Source of the DNA: an uncultured Bacteroidales bacterium
GTDB lineage: Bacteria; Bacteroidota; Bacteroidia; Bacteroidales; UBA11471
DNA: 64,000 nt
Assembly: GCA_944325415.1 (NCBI GenBank)
Contig: CALUZW010000006.1
Coordinates: 1-64,000, forward strand
Reading direction: 5' to 3'
Shown: piece after piece, positions 52,727 to 62,090 of the stretch
Layout of the letters: every line of letters starts with the position of its first letter
How positions within the stretch are numbered: the stretch's first letter is position 1
Translations under genes and position numbers: made by a program
The notes under the pieces: generated by a model
The model's input: the letters and a program-made list of their open reading frames with translations, nothing else
Told to the model about the DNA's origin: nothing
Databases searched by the model: none

Positions 52727-53599
52727 TTATTTGGTTACATGTTTTTTGCGGAAGAAGAGTCCGGCCGAGAAGAGCAGGAAGACAACGAACATGATGATGA
52801 TTTCGGTCTTGTACTGGCCCGGTTCGGTCCATATTTCGTGGAAGAAGTCCCAGCGGCCGAGAATTTCGACGAAATTCCAGAAGATGATGACCGTGGGAAT
52901 GGCATAACGTATGGCGTAGCCTATTTTGCGGATTTTCATGAGCTTTACAAAGAGATAGGCCGACCACACGAGGCTGCCGAAGGCTATGAAGGCCGTGACG
53001 GGGTGCCGGTCGCCCAGAATCTGGTCGTCGTAGGCAAACATCAATAACAGATAGCAGGCCCACAGCAGGATATTGGTCTCGACAAAGGTAGTAAGCGAGT
53101 GGTTGCTGTGTACCGTGTGCAGCGACTCTTCGTGGCGGTTGATGCGCAGCGCCTTCTGTATCCAGCTGAAAAAGACACAGCGGGTGCGGGCACTGAATAT
53201 GTAGAACATGAGGATAATGGCCAGGAAACCTACCGACGACATCATGACGAGGTATTCGGGTTTGGTAACGATTTCGCCGTTTTCCATGGCGGGAGCTACG
53301 TTGTAGCGGCGGGCAAAGTAGACGAAGGTAAACTCTATCCACCCGGTCCATGTCATGAGACCGCCGATGAGGCCGGCAAAGGTGGCTCCGTTTTCGTTTT
53401 TGATGTAGAAGCCCCAGATAGCCAGAGCGGCGCCCAGGAGCCCCAGTACGAAGGCCGCGGGGGTGAGATAGGTTTCTCCTAATGTCTTTTCCATGATAAT
53501 CATGGCGGCATGACCCAGCGGCATGGTGAAAAGTACAATCATGAAGGCGGCGAACCCTACAAACGAGATTTTTTGTTGTTTAGCATTTGTTGTCTCCAT
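52727..53599 (-). CDS. Unknown polytopic membrane protein
   Basis: This 290-residue protein has seven to eight predicted membrane helices, a short N-terminal cytoplasmic segment and a basic C-terminus (FFRKKHVTK). Charged or aromatic residues sit near the membrane edges (TGWIEFTFVYFARRYN, ILGRWDFFHEIWTEPG). No family is recognised. It lies 37 bases after the second DUF4857 gene and 28 bases before the BspA-like gene on the same strand, so it is likely co-transcribed with the ABC system. Confidence 0.75.
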   Translation of the reverse strand: METTNAKQQKISFVGFAAFMIVLFTMPLGHAAMIIMEKTLGETYLTPAAFVLGLLGAALAIWGFYIKNENGATFAGLIGGLMTWTGWIEFTFVYFARRYNVAPAMENGEIVTKPEYLVMMSSVGFLAIILMFYIFSARTRCVFFSWIQKALRINRHEESLHTVHSNHSLTTFVETNILLWACYLLLMFAYDDQILGDRHPVTAFIAFGSLVWSAYLFVKLMKIRKIGYAIRYAIPTVIIFWNFVEILGRWDFFHEIWTEPGQYKTEIIIMFVVFLLFSAGLFFRKKHVTK

Positions 53600-53636
53600 A
53601 ATAGTGATGAATTTTTGGGGTGAGAAGATAGATGGT

Positions 53637-54854
53637 TTATTTCCGGTTGGGGAAGAGCCATACGGCTATCAGGCCGTAGATACCTGTCAGCAGTATGACG
53701 ATGGCATCGCCCATGTTTTCGGGGCGTTTGAACGAGCGGCGCTTGTAGAGCTTGACGGCGGCCCACACCAGGAAGCACATGAGATTGACGATGCAGAAGT
53801 CGCGTACCGGGTTGGGCAGGGGTATGAAGTGGGCATAGCCCGGTGTCTTCATCGTTGCGAAGGGGAAGAGATGTCTCTCCCAGGCAGCCTCGCGGGTATC
53901 GTCGTAGTGGTCGATTTTCTCGGCGTGGCGTGCGACGAAGCCAAACGACGGATCAAGGGCAAAGAGTATGCTCGTGTCTTTTTCGCTTGTCTTGTAGGTG
54001 CGGAAGAAGTCGTTCGAGGTCATGAAGCAGCGTCCCGACGGTATCTCTATCGGAAGGGGCAACAACCGGTAGTCGGTCGTGAGTACATAGAGACGGTTGT
54101 CGGTATCGAAGATGTGGCAGAATATCTCTTCGTCGGTATGACATTTGATGTTCTTTATCTCGAACCCGGTCTCGATGTGTCGGCAGTAGGGAGCGCCTTT
54201 TGCCATCATCAGGTGGAAGAGGCGGCCGTTGCGGTCGGTGATGAAGTAGCCGCTGTCCCAGCGTTTGATAACCGAGGGTATGCCGTAGATGTCGCGGGCG
54301 GGAGCTTCAAAGCCGGCAGCCTGCATGGCCTGGGCGAAGCGTGCGCTCTTCTCGGGGAGTATCTCGCCCGTCGTGCAGTCGATAAACTCGATGCCCCTCT
54401 TGCCGATGCGGAAGATGTCGTCGGGGAGCGAGACCCCTACCCTTTCGGGTGCCGACTCGAAAAGCGGGGCAAGTCCGTAGCTGAACGAGCGGTCGGCCAC
54501 GAGCATGCTGCGTTTCACGTTTTTCAGCACGTCGGTCGTGAGGGCGACACCGTCGAGCGAGTCGGGCATGAGGCCCATGAGTTTCAGTTTACGGCGGTTG
54601 TTGAAGGGCAACAGCTGCATGTATTCGGTCTCGGTGAGAAGATTACCCCGGGTGTCGTAGTAAAGCATGGCGGCTTCCTGGGTGGTGGAGTCGATGCTTT
54701 CGCGGGCAATGACGAAGTCGTGCGACACTTCGCTGAAATATATCATGGTTTTCAGCGGACGTTTCTCGACCGTGCGTTGGTAGAGCGACGGCAGATAGAA
54801 CGACAGGGTGAAGATGGTGATGAGTATCAGGAGGAAACGTACAATCTTTGCCAT
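53637..54854 (-). CDS. DUF4857 protein, copy 2
   Basis: This 405-residue protein has one N-terminal membrane helix (about residues 5-22), a periplasmic domain of about 300 residues, and two C-terminal helices near 345-395. It shares with copy 1 the segments GFEAPxxxI and FxxDRNGRLFxLxMxxGAP. DUF4857 is a Bacteroidetes family found beside ABC permeases; its function is unknown. The frame opens upstream at 55031, but that part overlaps the permease gene; 54854 gives a membrane-anchor N-terminus. A two-base gap separates it from the permease. Confidence 0.82.
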   Translation of the reverse strand: MAKIVRFLLILITIFTLSFYLPSLYQRTVEKRPLKTMIYFSEVSHDFVIARESIDSTTQEAAMLYYDTRGNLLTETEYMQLLPFNNRRKLKLMGLMPDSLDGVALTTDVLKNVKRSMLVADRSFSYGLAPLFESAPERVGVSLPDDIFRIGKRGIEFIDCTTGEILPEKSARFAQAMQAAGFEAPARDIYGIPSVIKRWDSGYFITDRNGRLFHLMMAKGAPYCRHIETGFEIKNIKCHTDEEIFCHIFDTDNRLYVLTTDYRLLPLPIEIPSGRCFMTSNDFFRTYKTSEKDTSILFALDPSFGFVARHAEKIDHYDDTREAAWERHLFPFATMKTPGYAHFIPLPNPVRDFCIVNLMCFLVWAAVKLYKRRSFKRPENMGDAIVILLTGIYGLIAVWLFPNRK

Positions 54855-54856
54855 AA

Positions 54857-55537
54857 TCAGAGCTCTCCTTTGTTGAAACGGTGCGACGTGTAGATAACTG
54901 CCAGGCTCGATATCAGGGTGATGATGAGCAGCAGCGGGTAGGCGGTTACAGCATTTCCCACCCCGTAGCCGAGGTAGAAAAAGCGCAGGGTGAAGTAGGC
55001 GATGAGGATATAGCCGAAGCGGAATTTCCACACCGGCTCAAAGGCTATCATCGCCGTGAAGAAATAGGCGGTCATACCGCCAAGCAACCAGGGCAGCAGG
55101 GTCTGCAAGGTGGCGACGGTCACCTCTGCCGGGAAGCTGACTGCCAGTGTGATGACCGTGATGAGCAGGGCCGGCAGCAGGGTGCAGCAGAAGACGGCAA
55201 GGCCATAGAGCACCATGGTGTAGACAACGGCCGTACAGCCCACGGGCAGGTGCAGGGTGAGGCGTATGCGCTTGTTGGTAATCTCGGGCAGGAACTGGGG
55301 CAACCCTATGAGCAGAGCTATTGCCAGAGGCAGGTATTTGAGCTGAGTCATGAGGGCGATATTGCCCGTCAGCAGGGTCGAGTAGAAGAAGGCGCCGCCC
55401 AGGTCGTGAAGCATGGATACGGCATTGATGCAGGTATAGACCGACAGGGCGAGGCTCACCACCAGCCCTATGGCGGCGTACCAGCGTGTCTTTATCCACT
55501 CTTTATAGAGCAGGTGTTTTATCTGTGTGCGTGTCAT
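54857..55537 (-). CDS. ABC-2-type permease-like protein, copy 2
   Basis: This 226-residue protein has six predicted membrane helices and the family-like segment KRIRLTLHLPVG between helices 2 and 3, which is also found in copy 1. The start overlaps the stop of DUF4857 copy 1 by four bases. It is likely a half-permease for the ABC ATPase at 57477-58370. The transport direction cannot be told; no solute-binding protein is encoded nearby, which favours export, extraction or immunity. Confidence 0.8.
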   Translation of the reverse strand: MTRTQIKHLLYKEWIKTRWYAAIGLVVSLALSVYTCINAVSMLHDLGGAFFYSTLLTGNIALMTQLKYLPLAIALLIGLPQFLPEITNKRIRLTLHLPVGCTAVVYTMVLYGLAVFCCTLLPALLITVITLAVSFPAEVTVATLQTLLPWLLGGMTAYFFTAMIAFEPVWKFRFGYILIAYFTLRFFYLGYGVGNAVTAYPLLLIITLISSLAVIYTSHRFNKGEL

Positions 55538-56787
55538 AGCGGAAGTTTGTCTTTTTTATCGTTGCGGCGGTAAGGTATGGCAAATGCGCCGGCCATGCCG
55601 CAGAGGCCCAGCAGCAGTACCAGAAGGGTGTCGATGACCAGTATAGGAAGTTTGTATCCCTGACGGCGGCGCAGTAGGAGGGTAACAATGGCCAGCACTA
55701 CGTTGACGAGCAGGAAGTGGGCCGGGTTGCCCCAGCGCAGGCCGATGCCCGACGAGGCCGACTGTGTAATGCGCACCGGCAGCAGGTAATCGGCCGCCTT
55801 GAAGGCGTTGTCGGTCGCAGGGTGGGCCGAGACGTACCGGTTTACCGGACGCAGGGCCTTGTCGATGACAACATACTCGGTAGAGTCGGCCGCATCGAGC
55901 GTGAAGAAGTAGTAGAAGAGGTTGCCCGAGAGCGAGACGCTCTTGCCTGTGAACGAGGGGAGCGGCAGGCGCTGATACGAAACGCTGTCGCGGGGCATGA
56001 GGTAGCTGCTGCCGTCGGTGGTAACGACGATAGCCAGGAAATCTTCTTCGTCGCCGAAGCTCATGAGAAGCACCTCTTTGTCGTCGGGGCGGGCAAGCGG
56101 TTCGACAACGGGAGCCCCCTCGGTCATGGAGAGGCGGAAGAGGCGGCCATTACGGTCGTTGAGGAAAAAGCCCAGCTGTTCGATGTCGGTGCGGTTCGAG
56201 GGTGACCATATGCGGGTCATCGGCGCTTCAAAGCCACTCTCGGCGAGTGCCCGGTCGAAGATGCGGGTCTTGGCCGTGTCGATGCTGTTGCTTTCGGGAA
56301 GGAGAAATTCCAGCCCCGTTGCGGTGAAGCGCAGGAGGTCTTGCGTGTTGAATTTTTGCGACAGGTAGCTATGGCTGTCGACCAGGTCGTAGAGGCCATA
56401 GTCGAGAGCGGGCATCGATATGCGGTGGCGGAAGACAGCCTCTTCGGCCTGCCGTGCCGTAACGGCTACACCGCAGATGGTGTCGGGGAAGCGGTTTTCA
56501 AAAGCCAGTTGGGTGGCATTGTTGAGCGGGCTGAGTGAGTCGACAGCCGAACGGTCGATGCGGTTGCCCTGCGAGTCTCGATACACCGTGTAGGAGATCA
56601 TTCGTCCCTCTTCGTAGACCGATTCGTAGCGGGAGAAGATAAAATCCTGCAAGATTTCGGAATAGATGGCGTCGGTATAGAGATGGGAAAAGGAGCTCCG
56701 GCCACTCTTGCAGAAGTGGGGCAGAACGAGGGCTGCGGCTACGGCCGTAAAAAGAGCGGCGATGATATGCAGTATCTTGTGTGTCAT
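55534..56787 (-). CDS. DUF4857 protein, copy 1
   Basis: This 417-residue protein has the same plan as copy 2: N-terminal membrane helix, long periplasmic beta-rich domain with GFEAPMTRIW and LNDRNGRLFRLSMTEGAP, and two C-terminal helices. The two copies are clearly homologous but well diverged, so the duplication is old. It overlaps permease copy 1 by one base and permease copy 2 by four, so the four genes are translationally coupled. The periplasmic domain may hold or recognise the substrate (inference). Confidence 0.82.
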   Translation of the reverse strand: MTHKILHIIAALFTAVAAALVLPHFCKSGRSSFSHLYTDAIYSEILQDFIFSRYESVYEEGRMISYTVYRDSQGNRIDRSAVDSLSPLNNATQLAFENRFPDTICGVAVTARQAEEAVFRHRISMPALDYGLYDLVDSHSYLSQKFNTQDLLRFTATGLEFLLPESNSIDTAKTRIFDRALAESGFEAPMTRIWSPSNRTDIEQLGFFLNDRNGRLFRLSMTEGAPVVEPLARPDDKEVLLMSFGDEEDFLAIVVTTDGSSYLMPRDSVSYQRLPLPSFTGKSVSLSGNLFYYFFTLDAADSTEYVVIDKALRPVNRYVSAHPATDNAFKAADYLLPVRITQSASSGIGLRWGNPAHFLLVNVVLAIVTLLLRRRQGYKLPILVIDTLLVLLLGLCGMAGAFAIPYRRNDKKDKLPL

Positions 56788-57470
56788 TATCTTTCTCCTT
56801 TATTTAATCGGTAACCACTGAACAGAACGAGCGGGCACGACAGCAGCGCCATCAGCGCCAGTACGGGCATGGAGGTGCTGTAAGCCCCGTGGAAGGGTAC
56901 ATGGTAGAGATAGAGCGAGAGCACGACGATGCCGGTGAGGGCATAGAAGAGCTGCCGCATGCGGTTGGGTTCGAGAGCCGTGAAGGCGATGAAGTTGTAG
57001 ACCCAGTATGCGGCGAGGAACCACCCCAGCAGGGTCTCACGCACGGGCACCGTCACCTCGGCCGGGAAGAGAACGCTGTTTTTGTAGCAGAACAGGGCGA
57101 GGACGATGGCGTTGAAGAGCGTGATGAGCAGCAGGCCGTAGAGAGCCATTCCGGCTACGAGCGTGCGGTTGCCCACGGGCAGGTGCAGGGTGAGGCGTAT
57201 GCGGCGCTGGGCCACCTCGGGGGCGTATTGCGACACGCCTATGCACACGGCGGCCAGCAGCGGTATGTAACGCAGCAGTCCGTAGTAGATGACGGGCGGA
57301 TTGTTGTACAGCATATACAGGGTGTAGCCCTTGGCGCCCATGAGCGTGATGCGGTTTTCGACGCCGATGAAGATATAGAAGACCACACCGATGCCCACTA
57401 TCAGCGTGCCGAAGAAAGCGGCGCGGGTCTTAATCCATTCCTTGTAGAAGAGATGCCATATCGGTTTCAT
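56787..57470 (-). CDS. ABC-2-type permease-like protein, copy 1
   Basis: This 227-residue protein has six predicted membrane helices, LFYKEWIKTRAAF at the N-terminus (compare LLYKEWIKTRWYA in copy 2) and RRIRLTLHLPVG in the middle. It lies six bases downstream of the ATPase gene and overlaps DUF4857 copy 1 by one base. It is probably one half of a heterodimeric permease with copy 2. Confidence 0.82.
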   Translation of the reverse strand: MKPIWHLFYKEWIKTRAAFFGTLIVGIGVVFYIFIGVENRITLMGAKGYTLYMLYNNPPVIYYGLLRYIPLLAAVCIGVSQYAPEVAQRRIRLTLHLPVGNRTLVAGMALYGLLLITLFNAIVLALFCYKNSVLFPAEVTVPVRETLLGWFLAAYWVYNFIAFTALEPNRMRQLFYALTGIVVLSLYLYHVPFHGAYSTSMPVLALMALLSCPLVLFSGYRLNKGER

Positions 57471-57476
57471 TGCCTC

Positions 57477-58370
57477 TTAGTATTTACCGGTGAGACCTAT
57501 GAATGCGTCTTCGAGCGTGAGATTCATGCGCGAGAAGTTGCGGTAGGCGAGCCCTTTGGCATCGAGCAGGGCCTTGACGGCCGTCTCGTCGTCGTAGGTG
57601 TAGAACTCGTAGTGGTTGTTGATGTGTTCGACGTTGGCTGCCTCGTCTTTGCCGAAGGTTACGTCATCGCGGTCGAGGTCGAACGCGAAGCCCTTGAAGC
57701 GGTCGGTAAAGTCTTTGACGGGTCCTTGCACCAGCATGCGGTTGTAGTCCATGATGATGACGTCGTCGATGAGGCGTTCCATGTCTTGAATGATGTGCGA
57801 GGTGAGGAACACGGTCTTGTGCTGGCTCTTGCAGTACTCTCTCATGTAGTCGATGAAGAGGCGGCGGTAACCCGGGTCGAGACCGAGCGAGAAGTCGTCG
57901 AGAATGAGCAGGTCGGGATCCTGGGCGAGGATAAGGCCGAGGGCCACCTGGGCACGTTGTCCGCACGACATGGTCGATATTTTCTGGTGGGGGGTGATTT
58001 TCAGGCGGTTTATCAGCGACCAGTAGGCGTCGCGGTTCCAGTTGTCGTAGAATCCGGAGTAGAATTTCTCTATCTGGTGTACGTTCATGAAGCTATACTG
58101 GATGTGCCCCTCGATGAGGTATCCGATGCGTTTCTTGGTCTCGGGCGAGAGGTTCTGCGTGTCTTCGCCGTAGATGAGACATTGGCCCGAGCGGGGTTCG
58201 AGAAAGCCGTTGAGAATGTTTATCGTGGTGCTTTTCCCGGCGCCGTTCTTTCCCAGCAGGCCCATGATGTGGCCTTCGGGAACGACGATGTTCAGATTTT
58301 CGTAGACGAGTTTCTTCCCGTAGTAATGGGTGAGATTCCTACATTCGATGACAGGACGTTCTGCGTTCAT
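57477..58370 (-). CDS. ABC transporter ATP-binding protein
   Basis: This 297-residue protein has Walker A GKNGAGKST (residues 40-48), signature SCGQR (135-139, in place of SGGQR), Walker B LLILDDF (154-160) and H-loop TSHIIQDM (His192). The usual catalytic Glu after the Walker B Asp is Asp159 here. A C-terminal domain of about 80 residues follows. The family resembles the ATPases of ABC-2 and bacitracin- or lantibiotic-type exporters. The frame opens upstream at 58448 within the PKD-like gene; the ATG at 58370 leaves a normal 22-base gap. It is the sole ATPase for the two permease copies. Confidence 0.9.
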   Translation of the reverse strand: MNAERPVIECRNLTHYYGKKLVYENLNIVVPEGHIMGLLGKNGAGKSTTINILNGFLEPRSGQCLIYGEDTQNLSPETKKRIGYLIEGHIQYSFMNVHQIEKFYSGFYDNWNRDAYWSLINRLKITPHQKISTMSCGQRAQVALGLILAQDPDLLILDDFSLGLDPGYRRLFIDYMREYCKSQHKTVFLTSHIIQDMERLIDDVIIMDYNRMLVQGPVKDFTDRFKGFAFDLDRDDVTFGKDEAANVEHINNHYEFYTYDDETAVKALLDAKGLAYRNFSRMNLTLEDAFIGLTGKY

Positions 58371-58392
58371 ATTTAGAGGATTAGGTTTACAA

Positions 58393-59898
58393 TTATCGAG
58401 CTGTGAAGAAGACACCGCGACCCGGCAGCAGGTCGGTGTATTCGGCATAGATGCGGCCGGTTACCGTGTCGTAGACACACAGGGTGGTCTTGCGGGTCTC
58501 GGCGTTGTAGAGGAAGGCTACCGTACAGTCGTCTTCGTCGCGGAAGGTGCTGCCCTGCAAGACGAAGAGGTCGAGAAGTTCGAGGTTCTCGTCCCATTGT
58601 ACCAGCGGGGCGGCTGCGGGGGTGAAGGCTGTCATGTCGTGGTAGTCGAAGCGGTAGACGGCATTGCGGGTGGCGTAGAAGGCATACTCCTCGCCGAAGG
58701 AGCCGAACCAGTAGCGCACCTCTCCCACCAGGTCGGCCGGCAGGTCAAAGGCGGCTTCGTGTACGATGGGTTGCACCGTGGTCTTGACGTAGTCGACGTG
58801 GAAACGGTGCATCTGGTAGGCGCCGTTGCGTCCCCCTACGAGGTAGATGTCGTAGGGCTTGTTGGAGCCTTCGCCGGTGGCTTGCGTGAAGCAGCCGCAG
58901 ATGGTGTCGAGCATGAACGGTTCGCCGTCGGCTGTTACCCACTCCATCACGTCGTCGTATACGTGGAAGCAGCCTACCCGTCCGTCGTTGTGGCGCACGA
59001 AGGTGGCCTTCTTGAAGCGCATGAACTGCTTGGAGGAGACGCTTTGGGCGACGCCGGTACTTTTGATGTAGGTGCTTTCGTCGTACATGGGCAGCCGCTT
59101 TTCGAGGCCGTTGAAGACGTGCAGCGTACCGTTGCTGATGAGGTATTTGCTGGCACCTTCGCCATAGACCACGTTTTTGATGTCGAGTGTGGGTTCGCTG
59201 CCGAGGTACACGCGGCCGTAGATGTTGCCCACGATTTCGCCCACGTTGGCCACGAAGTCGTCGCCCTCGTCGGAGTCGATCATGCTCACCGTGACGCCGT
59301 AGTCGGGCGTGTGGCCGGTGAAGATGGCTATTTCGTCGGTCGAGTTGAAGGCTCCGATGAAGGGGCCCGGCACGGTGGTGCCGTTTACGCGATCTATCAT
59401 GTTGTCGTAGGTGCGGGTCCACTCATAGGGAGTGCCCTGCAACGACATCCATTCGACGTTTCCTTCGTCGGTTTCGTAGATGGCGATGTATTCGGGGGTG
59501 TATCCGGTGAGAAGACGCAGGGTGAAGGTCTGGCGGAATTCGAGTTCGTTCACCGTGTTGCGCACCACCAGTACGCCGGGAATGTCGCTGTCGAGCTTGT
59601 AGCCTTCGGGCAGGGCAACCTCCCAGTCGAGGTTTTTCTCGCGCGAGATGACTTCGCTTTTCCCGATAATCCAGCGGTAGTCGTAGTCGCCGGCCCGGGT
59701 GCTGTCGGAGAAGGTAATCTGCGGCTCACAGGTGAAGCGGTCGCCGAGGTAGAGGGTGTAGCCCTCGCTCGAAATGCCCGACACGGCGATGACGTGGTCG
59801 GGTGTCCATGTGGCCGTGCTGTCCTTGTCTTGCAGGCAGCTGCCGCACACGCCTGCGATGAGCAGGCTCAGGGTGTATATGAGGAGATTTCTTTTCAT
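58393..59898 (-). CDS. PKD-like family lipoprotein
   Basis: This 501-residue lipoprotein has its Cys near residue 20 (GVCGSC) followed by LQDKD. The first 170 residues contain a PKD-like Ig fold; the rest looks like a propeller or repeated beta sheets (TPDYGVTVSMIDSD, KPYDIYLVGGRNGAYQM). Such lipoproteins regularly follow SusC, SusD and DUF4843 genes in Bacteroidetes and are thought to sit on the surface as cargo-binding partners. It overlaps the DUF4843 gene by four bases. Confidence 0.85.
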   Translation of the reverse strand: MKRNLLIYTLSLLIAGVCGSCLQDKDSTATWTPDHVIAVSGISSEGYTLYLGDRFTCEPQITFSDSTRAGDYDYRWIIGKSEVISREKNLDWEVALPEGYKLDSDIPGVLVVRNTVNELEFRQTFTLRLLTGYTPEYIAIYETDEGNVEWMSLQGTPYEWTRTYDNMIDRVNGTTVPGPFIGAFNSTDEIAIFTGHTPDYGVTVSMIDSDEGDDFVANVGEIVGNIYGRVYLGSEPTLDIKNVVYGEGASKYLISNGTLHVFNGLEKRLPMYDESTYIKSTGVAQSVSSKQFMRFKKATFVRHNDGRVGCFHVYDDVMEWVTADGEPFMLDTICGCFTQATGEGSNKPYDIYLVGGRNGAYQMHRFHVDYVKTTVQPIVHEAAFDLPADLVGEVRYWFGSFGEEYAFYATRNAVYRFDYHDMTAFTPAAAPLVQWDENLELLDLFVLQGSTFRDEDDCTVAFLYNAETRKTTLCVYDTVTGRIYAEYTDLLPGRGVFFTAR

Positions 59899-60608
59899 AG
59901 GTCGAAGTAGATGCGGTTTCCGGTTTCTTCGTCGTAAATTTCGTTTTCGAGGAAGTATTGCGTGCAGAGGTTTATCCAGTATTCGAGTTGTATGGTACCG
60001 CCGGCATCAATCCAGTCGGGGTCGGTAATGCCGCTTATTTCGAGGAATACCTCACATTTCTTGGGGTGGTAGGGTATCTTGGCCAGCTTGCTGTTGTTCG
60101 ACCAGAAGTTGGGCATGGTGTTGAGGTTCTTCATGAAGTCGATGACGACATACTGATAGTCGGGCACACCGGAGTCGAAGGTCTCGCCCGGTACCAGTTC
60201 GAGCCATATGCGGTAGTCGTCTTCGGTGTTGAGGGCTCCCACATGTATCGTTACCGTCACGGAATCCTGATAGAGGCCTTTACGGAAGGTCTGTTCCTCG
60301 CTGAGCGAGTAATGCACGCCGTTCTCGGCGTTCTGGCTTTTCTCGGCGTTGGCCCGCACCGTGTAGTGGCGGTCGTTGTCGTAGTCGATGGTGCCTTGCA
60401 GCCTGACGGGGATTTGCAACTCGTAGTCGCCTGCCCCCACGCCCAGGAAGTAGGCGTTGAACGAGTAGCTCTCGGGATAGGTGCCGGGGTTGAATTCTCC
60501 CTTGGCAAAGTTGAGGGCGGGACGCTCGGCGTTGTAGAGGTCGATAACATCTTCGCGGCAGGCGGTGCAGAGGCTGAGTGCCACAAGCAGGTAGAGGTAT
60601 TTTTTCAT
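59895..60608 (-). CDS. DUF4843 lipoprotein
   Basis: This 237-residue lipoprotein has a signal of about 17 residues ending in CTAC, followed by REDVIDLYNAERPALNF, the typical start of DUF4843. Two beta domains follow. DUF4843 proteins accompany SusCD pairs and the PKD-like lipoprotein; the function is unknown. A GTG at 60614 lies two codons upstream; the ATG at 60608 is preferred. Confidence 0.85.
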   Translation of the reverse strand: MKKYLYLLVALSLCTACREDVIDLYNAERPALNFAKGEFNPGTYPESYSFNAYFLGVGAGDYELQIPVRLQGTIDYDNDRHYTVRANAEKSQNAENGVHYSLSEEQTFRKGLYQDSVTVTIHVGALNTEDDYRIWLELVPGETFDSGVPDYQYVVIDFMKNLNTMPNFWSNNSKLAKIPYHPKKCEVFLEISGITDPDWIDAGGTIQLEYWINLCTQYFLENEIYDEETGNRIYFDL

Positions 60609-60628
60609 GTTCACGTCCTCCGTGTATT

Positions 60629-62086
60629 TTATTGGGCTCCGTAGCCGAAGTCCTGTTCATACTCGGGCAGCGGCCAGGTGTAGTTGGCCGTGCTCATTTT
60701 CACGGTGTTTCCCGTGTAGTAACCGTCGTCGATGGCCTGTGCATTGCGGCGTTTGTAGTAGAAAAACAACTGCCCCTCGCCCTTGAACTCGCAGATGTAT
60801 TCGCGGGTGAGCTGGGTCTCGACGGCGCTGTTGTCGGCTCCGGTGGGGAGGAGCGTGGTGTTGCGGTGGCTTTTCAGCGTGTTGAGCCAGTCGGCGGCAC
60901 TCCGGCTGCTGCACGAGGGGTCGTTCAGTGCCGCTTCGGCAGCGATGAGGTACATCTCGCCCAGTTTGAGCATCGGCACGGCGGGCTTGTCGTAGAGGTG
61001 GGCATCTTCGGCCAACGTGGAGCGCTGGTAGCGAATGAGGTTTATCTTGTTGTTGGCGCTGGGGTTGGTATAGAGCCAGTTGCGGCGCAGGTCGCCGCTC
61101 TCGTAGCAGGCACCTGATTTGACGAAGTCGCCACCGAGGCTTTCATAGTAAGCTTGTGATATGCCGAGGATATTTTCATTGCCGAGGGTGAAAATCATCT
61201 CGGGCATGAAGAGACGGTCGATTTTCAGCTCTTTTCCGTAGATATCGGTCTCGATGATTTCCTCTTCTTCGATAAACCGGAAGGTGGGGCAGGCGATGAC
61301 CTCTTCGGCATAGGCGCAGGCTTGGGCGTAGTTGCCCCGGTAGAGTTCGATGCGGGCCAGCAGTGCCGTGGCGGCGTAGTAGTTCATGCGGAAGCGGCGG
61401 TCGTAGTTTACATATTTGTTCGACGAGGCGATGCCGGTGATTATCGGATCATGCTCTTTGAGCAGCTGACGGGCCATGGTGAGCTCTTCGACGAGGTAGT
61501 CGAGGGCCTGGGCGGTGGTGGCCTGTTCGCCAAGGGCGAAACCGAAATCTTTTTTCAGAGGCACGTTGCGGCAGGTGGGGTCGACGCTGTATGCCGTGTT
61601 ATAGATACGCAGCAGGTCGAAGAACATGTAGGCCCGCAGGCCGAGGGCTTCGCCGGTGAGTATCTCGCGCACCCCTTCGTCGAAGGGCGGGCAATCCTCT
61701 TTTTGCAGGTTTTCGATGAGCAGGTTGTCGTTGACAATCGTGTTGTACATTGTACCCCATACGGCGTCGATGAAGGTTTTGGCGCCGTCGGTGGTGTAGT
61801 CGTACTGGCCCCACTTCTGCCGGTCGGGGTCGTTGTCGGGCTGGGTGTACTGCTGGGTGAGCGGTTCGAGGGCCGCGAGCGGCAGGAGGCCGCCGTAGAT
61901 GTCGGAGTTGCCCATATTGACATAGATACCCGTGATGGCCGTGTAGTAGCCGTCGGTGTTGAGAAACATCTCGTCGCCGTCGATTTCGGAGTTGCTGCCC
62001 ACGTCGAGCCAGGAGCAGGCCGAGAACGAGGCCGTCAGTAGCAGCGAGGCCAGCAGGTGTGATATGTTGAGGTTGACGTTTTTCAT
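60629..62086 (-). CDS. SusD/RagB-family lipoprotein
   Basis: This 485-residue lipoprotein has its Cys in FSACSW near residue 24. SusD features are the N-terminal TPR-like helices (EALGLRAYMFFDLLRIYN, YYAATALLARIELYRGNYAQA) and the C-terminal end (LKLGEMYLIAAEAAL, FKGEGQLFFYYKRRNAQ, PLPEYEQDFGYGAQ). It forms the lid over the SusC channel and captures oligosaccharides or peptides at the cell surface. It lies four bases after susC. Confidence 0.95.
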   Translation of the reverse strand: MKNVNLNISHLLASLLLTASFSACSWLDVGSNSEIDGDEMFLNTDGYYTAITGIYVNMGNSDIYGGLLPLAALEPLTQQYTQPDNDPDRQKWGQYDYTTDGAKTFIDAVWGTMYNTIVNDNLLIENLQKEDCPPFDEGVREILTGEALGLRAYMFFDLLRIYNTAYSVDPTCRNVPLKKDFGFALGEQATTAQALDYLVEELTMARQLLKEHDPIITGIASSNKYVNYDRRFRMNYYAATALLARIELYRGNYAQACAYAEEVIACPTFRFIEEEEIIETDIYGKELKIDRLFMPEMIFTLGNENILGISQAYYESLGGDFVKSGACYESGDLRRNWLYTNPSANNKINLIRYQRSTLAEDAHLYDKPAVPMLKLGEMYLIAAEAALNDPSCSSRSAADWLNTLKSHRNTTLLPTGADNSAVETQLTREYICEFKGEGQLFFYYKRRNAQAIDDGYYTGNTVKMSTANYTWPLPEYEQDFGYGAQ

Positions 62087-62090
62087 ACGG

